64,000 bases of DNA. Source: Nocardia otitidiscaviarum NBRC 14405. Its GTDB lineage: Bacteria; Actinomycetota; Actinomycetes; Mycobacteriales; Mycobacteriaceae. Within the stretch, counting starts at the first letter, position 1. The number at the start of each line of letters is the position of its first letter. Positions 36,232 to 44,653 of the stretch are shown piece by piece. Under the pieces are notes generated by a model. It worked only from the letters and a program-made list of their open reading frames with translations, made no database searches and had not been told where the DNA came from. A program made the translations under genes and the position numbers. Location: positions 24,217 to 88,216 of the forward strand of contig NZ_BAGD01000116.1 of assembly GCF_000308635.1 (NCBI RefSeq), in the 5' to 3' direction.

Positions 36232-37344
36232 TCAGGGGCGTAGATCCGCTCCCGGGGAAAGGATTTCGACGCTCGGGCGCAGCTCCGGCTCCAGGAAGGC
36301 GAGCAGCGCCTCCGCCTCGGCCGTGACCGCGTCGCGGTCGGCGCCGCTCCATTCGGTGCGGGGGCTGATGCGCAGGCGGGCCGTCCCGCGCTCGGTGAAG
36401 ATCTTGTAGACGCCTGCGAGGTAGCCGTCCACCAGGATCGGGGATACGGCGGCGGCGAAGGTGCGCAGCGGGGGCGCGCCGCCCTCCGGGATGATGCGCG
36501 TCCGGTCCTGATGGGAGAGCACGGCATTGTCGTACCAGCCGAGCAGGCGAACCGGGGCGGGGGTGTCCGGGTCGGCGAGTTCGGCGTCGGCGGCGTCGTA
36601 GAGGGTGCGGCCGCGCTCGTCGGTGTAGGTGCGCACGCGGTCGCCGAGCCGGTCCATCGCGGGCTTCATAGCGGTGAGCTTGGACCAGGTCTGCATATCC
36701 ATGGTGGTGGCGGGGCCGAAGGCGCGCAGGTAGCGCAGCAGCAGTTCCTCCAGCGGATAGGTCGGGTCCAGGGGTGCGCCGAGCCAGGGTTCGACCCGGG
36801 ACCACACCGGGCGGCTGTTGTCGCGCCAGCGGCCGCGCGGCGGGGTTTGCAGGACCGGCAGCTGGTACAGCCAGGTCTGGACGATCGCCCCCGGATCGCG
36901 GTCCGGGTAGAGCTCGGCGGCGCGTTCGCGCAGAGCGGTGGCGGACATGGGTTCGTCACCGAGCACCGCCTCACCGTCGGCGCGCACCCGCACCGGATCG
37001 AGGCCGACCATCGCCCCGTAGTTGAACCCCTTGCGGAAGGGCACCTTCTCCAGTTCGGGTTGGATATGCGGGGCGATGCGCAGCGCGTCCGCCGGGGTGA
37101 CCAGGTGAATGGTGCCGCGCATCAGGGTGATTCGCACCAGGGAGCGATCCTCCAATGCCGCCGACACCGGTTTCGGGTCGAAATCGGCGATGCGGCTCCA
37201 CAGCGCGACGAATGGCGGCGGGACGTCCTGGGCCTGCAGGCCGACCAGGTGCTCGCACATCTCGCCCACCGTGAGCGACGAGCGCTCCAGCAGATGTTGG
37301 CGGGCGAGCAGGGTGCGGTTGAGCACCCGATTCGACAGTTTCAT
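36232..37344 (-). CDS. Winged-helix DNA-binding domain protein (AlkZ-like, DUF1006/HTH_42)
   Basis: This 370-residue protein matches the winged-helix family of AlkZ and YcaQ DNA glycosylases: LNRTLLARQHLLERS at the start, LVGLQAQDVPPPFVALWSRI, LVRITLMRGTIHLVT, LLLRYLRAFGPATTMDMQTWS and LLGWYDNAVLSHQDRTRI. The catalytic Gln-x-Gln of the YcaQ/AlkZ group aligns with GLQAQD. A base-excision activity is possible but not certain for this branch. The start at 37344 lies 8 bp after the stop of the quinone oxidoreductase gene, so the two are co-transcribed. Confidence 0.82.
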   Translation of the reverse strand: MKLSNRVLNRTLLARQHLLERSSLTVGEMCEHLVGLQAQDVPPPFVALWSRIADFDPKPVSAALEDRSLVRITLMRGTIHLVTPADALRIAPHIQPELEKVPFRKGFNYGAMVGLDPVRVRADGEAVLGDEPMSATALRERAAELYPDRDPGAIVQTWLYQLPVLQTPPRGRWRDNSRPVWSRVEPWLGAPLDPTYPLEELLLRYLRAFGPATTMDMQTWSKLTAMKPAMDRLGDRVRTYTDERGRTLYDAADAELADPDTPAPVRLLGWYDNAVLSHQDRTRIIPEGGAPPLRTFAAAVSPILVDGYLAGVYKIFTERGTARLRISPRTEWSGADRDAVTAEAEALLAFLEPELRPSVEILSPGADLRP

Positions 37345-37352
37345 GGTTCGGC

Positions 37353-38327
37353 TCAGCGCAGGGTGACGACGACCTTGCCGGTGGCGGTGCGCTTGTCCAG
37401 TGCCGCAACGGCTTCCGCGGCGTGGTCGAGGGTGTAGAGGACCGGTTCGGGCGGCAGGATCTTGCCGTTGGCGAGCAGCGGCTCGACCTCGGCCCACTGC
37501 TCCTGGAGGTAGCCCGGGTGGCTCATGGCCCATTCGCCCCAGGCCGCGCCGACGACCTCGACATTCTTGAGCAGCAGCCGGTTGACCTTCACGGTGGGGA
37601 TCTCACCGGCCGTGAAGCCGACCACCAGCAGGCGACCGCCGGAGGCGAGGGAGCGGATGCTGTCGGTGAAGCGGTCGCCGCCGACCGGGTCCAGCACGAT
37701 GTCCACGCCCCGGCCGCCGGTGAGCTCCTTGACCGCCGCCAGCCAGCCGTCGGTGAGCACCACGTCGGTGGCCCCGTTGGCGCGGGCGACCTCGGCCTTC
37801 TCCTCGGTGCTGACCACCGCGATCACCCGGCCCGCGCCCAGCGCCTGTGCCATGCGCAGGGTGGAGGTGCCGATGCCGCCGGCCGCGCCGTGCACCAGCA
37901 CGGTCTCGCCCGCGGCCAGGCGACCACGGTTGCGCAGGCAGAAGTGCACGGTCAGATCGTTGAACAGCACACCGGCGCCCGATTGCAGGGAGATGTTGTC
38001 GGGCAGCGTGAACACCATGTCGACGGGTGCGACGGCGACCTCGGCCATGGCGTTGCCGAGCAGGGTCAGCGCGACCACCCGGTCGCCGGGGGCCACGTGC
38101 GCGCCCTCGGGGGCTGCGCGGACGACTCCGGCGATCTCGCAGCCCACGACGTACGGCATGGCCGGTTTCATCTGGTACAGGCCGCGGGTCATGAGGACGT
38201 CGGGGAAGGCCACCCCGGCCGCGTGCACGTCGATGACGACGCCGCCGGGATAGGGCGCGGGCTCCGGAATATCGACGACCTCGATCGCCTCCGGCCCTTC
38301 CAACTTGCTCACCACGGCTGCACGCAT
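37353..38327 (-). CDS. Zinc-free quinone oxidoreductase (MDR superfamily)
   Basis: This 324-residue medium-chain reductase uses NADPH to reduce quinones or enones. The N-terminal domain has YPGGVVIDVHAAGVAFPDVLMTRG. The Rossmann part has VLVHGAAGGIGTSTLRMAQALGAG and GVDIVLDPVGGDRFTDSIRSL. There is no structural zinc cysteine cluster, which is typical of quinone oxidoreductases. The ATG at 38327 begins MRAAVVSKL. It is upstream of the winged-helix gene in a two-gene unit. Confidence 0.9.
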   Translation of the reverse strand: MRAAVVSKLEGPEAIEVVDIPEPAPYPGGVVIDVHAAGVAFPDVLMTRGLYQMKPAMPYVVGCEIAGVVRAAPEGAHVAPGDRVVALTLLGNAMAEVAVAPVDMVFTLPDNISLQSGAGVLFNDLTVHFCLRNRGRLAAGETVLVHGAAGGIGTSTLRMAQALGAGRVIAVVSTEEKAEVARANGATDVVLTDGWLAAVKELTGGRGVDIVLDPVGGDRFTDSIRSLASGGRLLVVGFTAGEIPTVKVNRLLLKNVEVVGAAWGEWAMSHPGYLQEQWAEVEPLLANGKILPPEPVLYTLDHAAEAVAALDKRTATGKVVVTLR

Positions 38328-38407
38328 GCGAAGTCTCCGATCTACCCGGCGTTGGATGCCTTCCGAACCTAACCGATCCACGGGCGATCCGTCCGGTTCG
38401 GTCGGAT

Positions 38408-40312
38408 TCAGCGGCTGGCGTACTCGATCATCGCCTGGTCGGCGAGCACCTCGCCGTCCCGCATGATGGTCAGCGAGCGCGGACCGATCTCGTACCGGGT
38501 GCCGTCGGCGGGGTTGGTGACGGTGAAGCCATCGGCTGCGGGCACCGGATCATCGAGTTCGATCCGCGCACCGTCGCTGAGCCGCACCCCCTGGTAGTAG
38601 TAGCGGCCGACGCCGGTGCGGCACACCACGAATCGGGAGGCGGCGGTGTGGCCGACGGCGTAGGCCGGATCGTCGGCATTGCAGCGTGGGCCGACCGCGT
38701 CGACGAAACCCTGGCCATCGCTGCCGGACACCGAATCCGGCAGCGGTCCGAGGGGTGGGGCCGACGGCGCGGAGGTGGTGCGCGCGTCGGCGGGCGTGGT
38801 GACGACCGAGGCGGGTGCCGTGGAGGTCGGTGCGGCGGGAGTCTGTGCCACGGATGTCACGTCCAGCGGCACTCCGGGCGACGGCCGCGCCGTGACGGGC
38901 GACGTGATCGCCCCCGGCCGGTCGGGGGTTCCGTCGTCGCGCAGCGCCACCCACCCCAACGCGGCCGCCAGTCCCACCACGGCGACCCCGAGCACACCGA
39001 CCAGCACCGGCAACCGCGAACGCTGCCGCTCCTGCGGCGGCAGCGGCCCGGACGGATGTTCCCGCCACCCCGCCCCGCCCACCGGAACCGGGTCGCCCCC
39101 CGCGAACCCCGATGCCCCGCCGAACCCGTGGAAGTCGGCCTCGCGGCCGGAAACCGGGCCGTCACCGCCGGAAAACGCGATGGTCCCGCCGAGTGGCGGC
39201 CCCTCCCCTCCGGAACCCGCCACACCACCGAAAGGCTCCCCCGCACGTCCCGGTTTCGTCCCACCGCCGGGTGTCCGCGCCGCATCAGCGGGATGCTCGG
39301 CATCCCCGTCGCCCGCCTGTCCGGCATCGGCGAGACGGCGATCGGCCGGACGCCGGTCAGCGGGGTGCCGGTCAGCGGGTGGGTGGTGCGGGCGGGTCGT
39401 GGGGTTCGGGTGCGGTGCCGGGAGGACCACTGTCGGTGCGGTGGGCGGCGCGGTCGTGCGGGTCCGGTCCGCATCGGCCGTCCGCAGCAGGGCGGCGCGG
39501 GCGGCGCGGGCCAGCTGTCCGGCCGAGGTGTAGCGGCGGGCCGGGTTCTTGGCCATGCCGGTGGCGATAACCTGGTCGAAGGTGGCGGGGACGCCGGGCC
39601 GGGCGCTCGGGCGGGGCGGGGGCGTCATCAGATGGGCGCGGATCGCCGCCAGGTTGCTGTCGGCCGCGAAAGGCACCTCGCCCGTGAGGGATTCGTACAG
39701 TACGCAGGCCAGCGCGTAGGTGTCGACGGCGGCTCCGAGGTGGCGATTCCCCTGTTCGAACCGCTCGGGGGCCATGTAGGCGAAGGAACCGATGGCGCTG
39801 CCGGTGTTGGTCAGCTGCACATCCGATTCGATGTACGCGATACCGAAATCCACCAGGTAGGCGAACATGTCATCGGTCAGCAGAATATTGGCGGGCTTGA
39901 TGTCGCGGTGCACCAGTCCGCCCTCGTGCGCGGCATCGAGCGCGGCGGCGATCTGCTCGACCACCGCGACCGCCGCGTCCGGCGCGAGCGGGCCCTCCGC
40001 CCGCAGCCGCGCCTTCAGATCGCGCCCGCGCACCAGCCGCATGTCGATGTAGAGGACCCCGTCCACCTCACCCCAGTCGTGCACCGGGATGACGTGCGGT
40101 TCCTGCAATCTGGCGGCGGTCCGGGATTCACGCCGGAAGCGCTCCACATAGCTGGGGGTCCCGGCCAGCTCCTGGTCCAGCAGTTTCAGCGCCACCACCC
40201 GGTCCCGGACGGTGTCGTACGCCTCGTAGACCTCGCCCATGCCGCCGACCCCGAGCAGCGTACGAAGTTCATACTGCCCGAACCGCGATCCGGCCCGCGC
40301 CCCGGCAACCAC
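38408..40312 (-). CDS. Transmembrane Ser/Thr protein kinase (Pkn-type)
   Basis: This 634-residue receptor kinase has a Hanks-type domain at about 10-275: GVGGMGEVYEAYD (Gly loop), VALKLLD (ATP Lys), HRDIKPANILL (catalytic loop), DFGIAY and APERF. A long Pro/Ala/Gly-rich juxtamembrane linker follows, with a short HPADRRPADRR-like repeat. One membrane helix (VLVGVLGVAVVGLAAALGWVAL) leads to an extracellular domain of about 170 residues without PASTA repeats. That domain has two cysteines (PRCNADD, FVVCRTG) that may form a disulphide. The GTG at 40312 is preferred because AGGGGAGG lies 5 bp upstream. It is divergent from the acyl-ACP thioesterase gene. Confidence 0.92.
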   Translation of the reverse strand: MVAGARAGSRFGQYELRTLLGVGGMGEVYEAYDTVRDRVVALKLLDQELAGTPSYVERFRRESRTAARLQEPHVIPVHDWGEVDGVLYIDMRLVRGRDLKARLRAEGPLAPDAAVAVVEQIAAALDAAHEGGLVHRDIKPANILLTDDMFAYLVDFGIAYIESDVQLTNTGSAIGSFAYMAPERFEQGNRHLGAAVDTYALACVLYESLTGEVPFAADSNLAAIRAHLMTPPPRPSARPGVPATFDQVIATGMAKNPARRYTSAGQLARAARAALLRTADADRTRTTAPPTAPTVVLPAPHPNPTTRPHHPPADRHPADRRPADRRLADAGQAGDGDAEHPADAARTPGGGTKPGRAGEPFGGVAGSGGEGPPLGGTIAFSGGDGPVSGREADFHGFGGASGFAGGDPVPVGGAGWREHPSGPLPPQERQRSRLPVLVGVLGVAVVGLAAALGWVALRDDGTPDRPGAITSPVTARPSPGVPLDVTSVAQTPAAPTSTAPASVVTTPADARTTSAPSAPPLGPLPDSVSGSDGQGFVDAVGPRCNADDPAYAVGHTAASRFVVCRTGVGRYYYQGVRLSDGARIELDDPVPAADGFTVTNPADGTRYEIGPRSLTIMRDGEVLADQAMIEYASR

Positions 40313-40509
40313 GTGCGCCTCCCCTGCCTGATGTACAACCAAACAGGCTACGGCCTGGACAGCCACCCTGTCATGCCCTGGAAAATGAGTAGGTGACTCG
40401 ACGCGAGGGGCGGGCGACCGCACCGTAAAGTCGTGTCCAGCAAGCACCGCACGAGAACGCGGCACACCGGATCCACCCCATGGGTCACCGTGTCGCGCGA
40501 GGAGCACCA

Positions 40510-41283
40510 GTGTCACTCGATGAGCCACTCGCCCCGCTGAGTCAGGAGGGCTTGGGCTTCGCCTCGGCGTGGCCCGTCCGGGCCGGCGATGTGGATCCGT
40601 ACAACCGGCTGCGTTTCGACGGCATGGCCCGCTACCTGCAGGACATCGCCTGGGAAGACTTGCACTCCGGCAGCTTCCACCGCACCGACCCGAGCTGGAT
40701 CGTGCGCCGCACGGTCATCGATGTGGTCCGGCCGGTGTACTGGCCGGATCGGGTGGAGCTACGCCGCTGGTGTTCGGCCCTGTCCACGCGCTGGACCAAT
40801 ATGCGGGTGCGGATCACCAGCGAGAACGGCGGTCTCATCGAGACCGAGGGTTTCTGGATCAATATCAACGAATCCACCAATATGCCGACCCGCATCAGTG
40901 ACGAGGGGCTGGCCCAGCTGGCCCGCACCACCGATGAGCACCGGCTGCGGTGGCGACCCTGGCTGACCGATCCGATGCCGCCGGAATCCGATGTGGATCT
41001 GCCGTTTCCGCTGCGCGCCACCGATATCGACCAGTTCAACCATGTGAACAACGCCGTGTACTGGCAGGCGGTGGAACAGTACCTGGTGGACTATCCGAAG
41101 CTGGTGGCCGCGCCGCACCGTGCGGTGATCGAGTACATCGCGCCGGTGCAGGCGCGCCAGCATCTCACCGTGCGGGCCCGCTACGAGCCGGGTGATCGCA
41201 CCGGGCATCCGGTGCTGCGGCTGTGGTTCGTGGTCGGCGGCATCACGACGACAACGGTGCGGATCGGTCCGCTGCCGGGCTGA
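40510..41283 (+). CDS. Acyl-ACP thioesterase family protein
   Basis: This 257-residue protein contains two hotdog folds, as in FatA/FatB-type acyl-ACP thioesterases that release fatty acids from ACP. The first half has VRAGDVDPYNRLRFDGMARYLQDIAWE, WIVRRTVIDVVRPVYWPDRVELRRW and ETEGFWININ. The second half has the diagnostic ATDIDQFNHVNNAVYWQAVEQYL, with the conserved Asn-His pair. The GTG at 40510 is chosen over the ATG at 40480 because GAGGAG lies 5 bp upstream. It is transcribed away from the Ser/Thr kinase gene and converges on the fprB-like gene. Confidence 0.88.
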   Translation: MSLDEPLAPLSQEGLGFASAWPVRAGDVDPYNRLRFDGMARYLQDIAWEDLHSGSFHRTDPSWIVRRTVIDVVRPVYWPDRVELRRWCSALSTRWTNMRVRITSENGGLIETEGFWININESTNMPTRISDEGLAQLARTTDEHRLRWRPWLTDPMPPESDVDLPFPLRATDIDQFNHVNNAVYWQAVEQYLVDYPKLVAAPHRAVIEYIAPVQARQHLTVRARYEPGDRTGHPVLRLWFVVGGITTTTVRIGPLPG

Positions 41284-41284
41284 G

Positions 41285-41342
41285 CCGAACGTCGCACGGC
41301 ACGGCCGCACCGGGTTCCTGTGCGGCCGTGCCGTGCGTTCGG
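41285..41342. terminator. Long hairpin between convergent thioesterase and fprB-like genes
   Basis: The arms pair over 23 positions (CCGAACG plus CACGGCACGGCCGCAC) with only a 3-base TCG bulge in the left arm and a 9-base loop (41311-41319). It fills the whole gap between the thioesterase stop and the fprB-like stop. It should terminate both genes and is exceptionally stable. Confidence 0.8.
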
Positions 41343-41343
41343 A

Positions 41344-43014
41344 CTAGCTCTTGGCGGCTTTGAGCAGGTTTTCCAGGCTGGTGAATTTCACGCGGGGGCG
41401 GCCCGCGGTCTTGCCCGCGGTCTTCTCCGCCGCGTCGATGGCCTTCCAGCCCGCCCGATCCACCAGATCCGGCTGCCGCTGCGCCAGTAACGCCCGCAAC
41501 GCCGCCCGATCCGCGCTCGGCGCGGCCAGCTTCCCGGCGGTGAAATCCTCGATCAACGCATCCACGGTCTGCGCGGAATCGACCCGATTGGAACCGATCA
41601 CCCCGCGCGGACCCCGCTTGATCCACCCCGACACATACACCCCGGGCAACGGCGAACCATCGGCTTGCAGCACGCGCCCCTTCTCGTTCGGGATGACCCC
41701 GTTGACCTCGTCGAAGGGGATATCGGCCACCGGCTCGCCCCGATACCCGATCGACCGCAACACCAGCGACGCGTCGAGACAACCGGTGCGGTCCGATGCG
41801 CGGGCGACGGTACGACCGTTCTCGGTGACCAGGTCGTTGTGCACGAACTCCACCGTCTCGGCCTTGCCGTCACCGGTGATGGCGGTCGGCGACACCAGAT
41901 ACCGGAACACGATCCGCTTGTTACCCGGCGTCGGCGTCTTGGCCGCGTACTCCTGCGCGAGGGTGTACTTCAGCTTCAGGTGCGGTTCGACGTCCGGATC
42001 ATCCAGCACCGCCCGACTCTCCGGGTCCAACTCGAGATCGGCCGGGTCCACCACCACGTCCACCCCCTTCAGGTGGGTGAGCGCCATGAACTCCGGGCTG
42101 CTGTAGGCCGCCTGCAACGGGCCGCGCCGCCCCAACACCACCACCTCGGTGATGGTGCTGCGCCGCAACGCGTCCAGGGCGTAGTCGGCGACATCGGTCT
42201 TGGCCAGGGCCTCGGGATCCATCGTCAGAATCCGCGCCACGTCCAGCGCGACATTGCCGTTGCCCACGATCACCGCCCGCTCACCCGACAGATCGAACTC
42301 CCGATCCGCGTAGTCGGGGTGCCCGTTGTACCAGGCCACGAACTCCGTCGCCGAATGGCTGCCGGGCAGGTCCTCGCCGGGCACGCCCAGCTGCCGGTCG
42401 GTCGACGCGCCCACCGCGTAGACCACGGCGTGGTGATGGGCCATCAGCTCCTCGTGGCTGATGTGCTTGCCGACCTCGACATTGAGGTAGTACTGCAGGG
42501 TGTCGCGACGGAATGCCGTCTCGAACATGTTGGCCACCAGCTTGGTGCCCGCGTGATCGGGGGCCACGCCCGCCCGGACCAGACCGTAGGGGGTGGGCAG
42601 CCTGTCGAACAGCTCCACCTCCACCTCCGCGCGCCGCAGCAACTCCTCCGCCGCGTAGCAGGCGGCCGGACCCGCCCCGATCACCGCCACCCGCAACGTG
42701 CCCAGTTCCTTGGGCGCGCGCGTCGGCGCGACCAAAGGCTCGAAGTTGGATTCCAGGGGGTGGCGCTGGAAATAGGCGGCGTTCACGTCCTTGAACCGGG
42801 CCAGCGACGCGGTCAGATCGTCCTCGGAGAAAATGGCCTCCACCGGACACGCGTCCACACACGCACCACAGTCGATACAGGTGTCCGGGTCGATATACAA
42901 CTGCTCAGCCGTCGCGAACTCCGGAGACTCCGGCGTAGGACGGATGCAGTCGACCGGACACTCCGGAACGCAGCTGGCGTCGTTGCAACAACGCTGCGTG
43001 ATCACATAGGCCAT
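41344..43014 (-). CDS. fprB: FprB-type ferredoxin/ferredoxin-NADP reductase fusion
   Basis: This 556-residue protein fuses an N-terminal seven/eight-iron ferredoxin (Cys9, Cys15, Cys19, Cys23 and Cys46, Cys49, Cys52, Cys56) to an adrenodoxin-reductase-like flavoprotein. FAD motif VAVIGAGPAACYAAEELL is near 108-125, LPTPYGLVRAGVAPDH follows, NADP is bound by VIVGNGNVALDVARIL, and GPRGVIGSNRVDS marks the C-terminal FAD region. It matches mycobacterial FprB and should pass NADPH electrons to ferredoxins serving P450s. The C-terminus has a Lys/Ala-rich tail of about 60 residues. A KstR-like site lies 60-73 bp upstream of the start, which links it to sterol metabolism. Confidence 0.92.
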   Translation of the reverse strand: MAYVITQRCCNDASCVPECPVDCIRPTPESPEFATAEQLYIDPDTCIDCGACVDACPVEAIFSEDDLTASLARFKDVNAAYFQRHPLESNFEPLVAPTRAPKELGTLRVAVIGAGPAACYAAEELLRRAEVEVELFDRLPTPYGLVRAGVAPDHAGTKLVANMFETAFRRDTLQYYLNVEVGKHISHEELMAHHHAVVYAVGASTDRQLGVPGEDLPGSHSATEFVAWYNGHPDYADREFDLSGERAVIVGNGNVALDVARILTMDPEALAKTDVADYALDALRRSTITEVVVLGRRGPLQAAYSSPEFMALTHLKGVDVVVDPADLELDPESRAVLDDPDVEPHLKLKYTLAQEYAAKTPTPGNKRIVFRYLVSPTAITGDGKAETVEFVHNDLVTENGRTVARASDRTGCLDASLVLRSIGYRGEPVADIPFDEVNGVIPNEKGRVLQADGSPLPGVYVSGWIKRGPRGVIGSNRVDSAQTVDALIEDFTAGKLAAPSADRAALRALLAQRQPDLVDRAGWKAIDAAEKTAGKTAGRPRVKFTSLENLLKAAKS

Positions 43015-43073
43015 ATCTCGCAGATCCTCGAAACAGTCGCGGTGCTACTCAGCTCGGGTTCGAGCGGGGTCGG

Positions 43074-43087
43074 TAGAACACGTTCTA
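43074..43087. promoter_or_regulatory. KstR-like site upstream of fprB-like gene
   Basis: TAGAACACGTTCTA matches TnnAACnnGTTnnA and is identical in its 14-bp core to the site before kshB. It lies 60 bp upstream of the fprB-like ATG (43014). On the other side the SixA-type gene starts 216 bp away, so the fprB-like gene is the likelier target. Confidence 0.75.
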
Positions 43088-43302
43088 ATATAGGTGTCAC
43101 GCGGCATGGATCGGCACACCGGTGTGACGTCCCCTTCAGTGTGCCTCGAGTGTGACGGTGATCTCCCGTCGGGCCACGAGCTGAAATGTGAACTGTGTCT
43201 CCGCGCGTGCGATCGACGCATGACAACCGGGCGGTTTCGGCATTCCGGTCACGGTCCGCGTCCTGCCCCCGAGCGGGCACCGCAGGACTTACGGTGGTGC
43301 GC

Positions 43303-43794
43303 ATGGCGCGGACGCTCATCCTCATGCGGCACGGCAAATCCGGCTATCCGGACGGGGTCGCCGACCACGATCGACCGTTGGCCCCGCGCGGACGGCGGGA
43401 GGCGGCACTGGCCGGGGATTGGCTGCGGGAAACGCAGCCGGCGGTGGACGCGGTGCTGTGCTCGACGGCCACCCGCACTCGGGAAACCCTGTCCGCGACC
43501 GGGATCAGCGCCCCGGTGTCCTACGAGAAGTCCATCTACGAGGCGTCCCCGCGCACCCTCATCGAACTCGTCCAGCTCACCGACGACGCGGTGGCCACCC
43601 TGCTGATGATCGGGCACGCCCCCGGGATGCCGTGGACGGCATGGGAGTTGGCGAGCAACCGCGACTCCGAGGCGGCGGAGCGGATGAGCCGAAAATTCCC
43701 CACCTCCGCCCTGGCGGTGCTGGAATTCGACCGGGCATGGCGGGACGCCGATCCGGGCACGGGAGATCTCCGACTCTTCCACGTGCCGCGCTGA
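43303..43794 (+). CDS. SixA-type histidine phosphatase
   Basis: This 163-residue protein is a small histidine phosphatase of the SixA type, which dephosphorylates phosphohistidine or other phosphates. The catalytic RHGKS has His10; STATRTRETL supplies the second conserved Arg; MIGHAPGMPWTAWEL has the second His. Length fits SixA (about 160). The ATG at 43303 is chosen because the protein begins MARTLILMRHG; upstream in-frame sequence is non-conserved in character. The gene converges on a small membrane protein gene 4 bp away. Confidence 0.88.
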   Translation: MARTLILMRHGKSGYPDGVADHDRPLAPRGRREAALAGDWLRETQPAVDAVLCSTATRTRETLSATGISAPVSYEKSIYEASPRTLIELVQLTDDAVATLLMIGHAPGMPWTAWELASNRDSEAAERMSRKFPTSALAVLEFDRAWRDADPGTGDLRLFHVPR

Positions 43795-43798
43795 GGGC

Positions 43799-44002
43799 TC
43801 AGCCGAGCAGCTTTCCCTTCCACACCACGACACCGCCGAACACCAGCAGGAGCAGCAGCGCCGGGAAGAACCCCAGCAGCCACCACACCACACCGAACAC
43901 GGCGACCACGGGCAACAGCGCGATCCCGGCGATGACGGGATTCTCCCGCACCGTCTCCAGCGCCGAACGCCCCCGGATGCGATCTATGTCTTTTCCAGCC
44001 AT
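43799..44002 (-). CDS. Small membrane protein of unknown function
   Basis: The 67-residue product has a short basic N-terminus (MAGKDIDRIRGRSALETVRENP) and two closely spaced hydrophobic segments (about 22-60), ending in KGKLLG. It is probably a two-helix hairpin in the inner membrane. No family was recognised. The ATG at 44002 is chosen because upstream in-frame codons give an atypical sequence. It converges on the SixA-type gene with a 4-bp gap. Confidence 0.6.
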   Translation of the reverse strand: MAGKDIDRIRGRSALETVRENPVIAGIALLPVVAVFGVVWWLLGFFPALLLLLVFGGVVVWKGKLLG

Positions 44003-44141
44003 GACACCAGCGTAGGCGCGCACGGCGGCAAGGTCAGCGCAGTCGATCCAAGTCGATCGTGAGGTCACAGGGGAAATCACCGCGGTAGGTGCCGGTCATT
44101 CGTTGTGACGTGGGCTTGGGATGCTTTCCGGAGAATGGGGC

Positions 44142-44172
44142 TTGCTTGGAGTGCACTCCAGGTGGTTAGCGT
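44142..44172 (+). promoter_or_regulatory. MerR-type promoter and operator
   Basis: TTGCTT (-35, 44142-44147) and TAGCGT (-10, 44167-44172) are separated by 19 bp, the long spacer typical of MerR-controlled promoters. The perfect 14-bp palindrome TGGAGTGCACTCCA (44147-44160) lies in the spacer. It precedes the MerR-AKR unit and indicates autoregulation. Confidence 0.75.
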
Positions 44173-44200
44173 CGGTGGGGTTCGACGAGAGGAGCGAGCG

Positions 44201-44653
44201 GTGAGTGTGGCGGCGGTGCGGTACGAGGCGGACTACGAGCTGCCGAAGTATTCGATCGGTGAGGTGTCGGAGCGGTCCGGGCTGACGCGGGACACGCTGC
44301 GGTGGTACGAGCGGATCGGGCTGATGGATTACGTGGGGCGCGATCACACCGGGCAGCGGCGATTCAGCGATCGGGACCTGGACTGGCTGACGCTCATCGG
44401 GAAGCTGCGCCGCACCGGGATGCCGGTCGCCGACATGGTCCGCTACGCGGAACTGGTACGCCAGGGTGACGAGACCTTCCCGCAGCGACTCGAGATGTTC
44501 CGCCGCACCCGCGAGGACGTGCTCGCCCGCATCGCCGAACTACAGCAGACCGTGGCCGTTCTGGACTGCAAGATCGCGCTGTACGAGGGCGATCCGACGC
44601 GAGACTGGCGGACCGTGGTCACACCGAACACACGCGAAGGGAAACACGTATGA
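44201..44653 (+). CDS. MerR family transcriptional regulator
   Basis: This 150-residue protein has the MerR helix-turn-helix (YSIGEVSERSGLTRDTLRWYERIGLM), wing (RRFSDRDLDWLTLIGKLRRTGMP) and a long dimerisation helix. It lacks metal-binding cysteine pairs; the only cysteine is in VLDCKIALYE, so it belongs to the SoxR-unlike group that often controls aldo-keto reductases. The GTG at 44201 follows GAGAGGAG. Its stop overlaps the AKR start (ATGA), so the two are coupled. Confidence 0.9.
   Translation: MSVAAVRYEADYELPKYSIGEVSERSGLTRDTLRWYERIGLMDYVGRDHTGQRRFSDRDLDWLTLIGKLRRTGMPVADMVRYAELVRQGDETFPQRLEMFRRTREDVLARIAELQQTVAVLDCKIALYEGDPTRDWRTVVTPNTREGKHV

Noticed and set aside
44147..44160. Possible KstR or TetR site
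   Set aside because: The palindrome lies in a 19-bp promoter spacer directly before a MerR gene, so MerR autoregulation explains it better.
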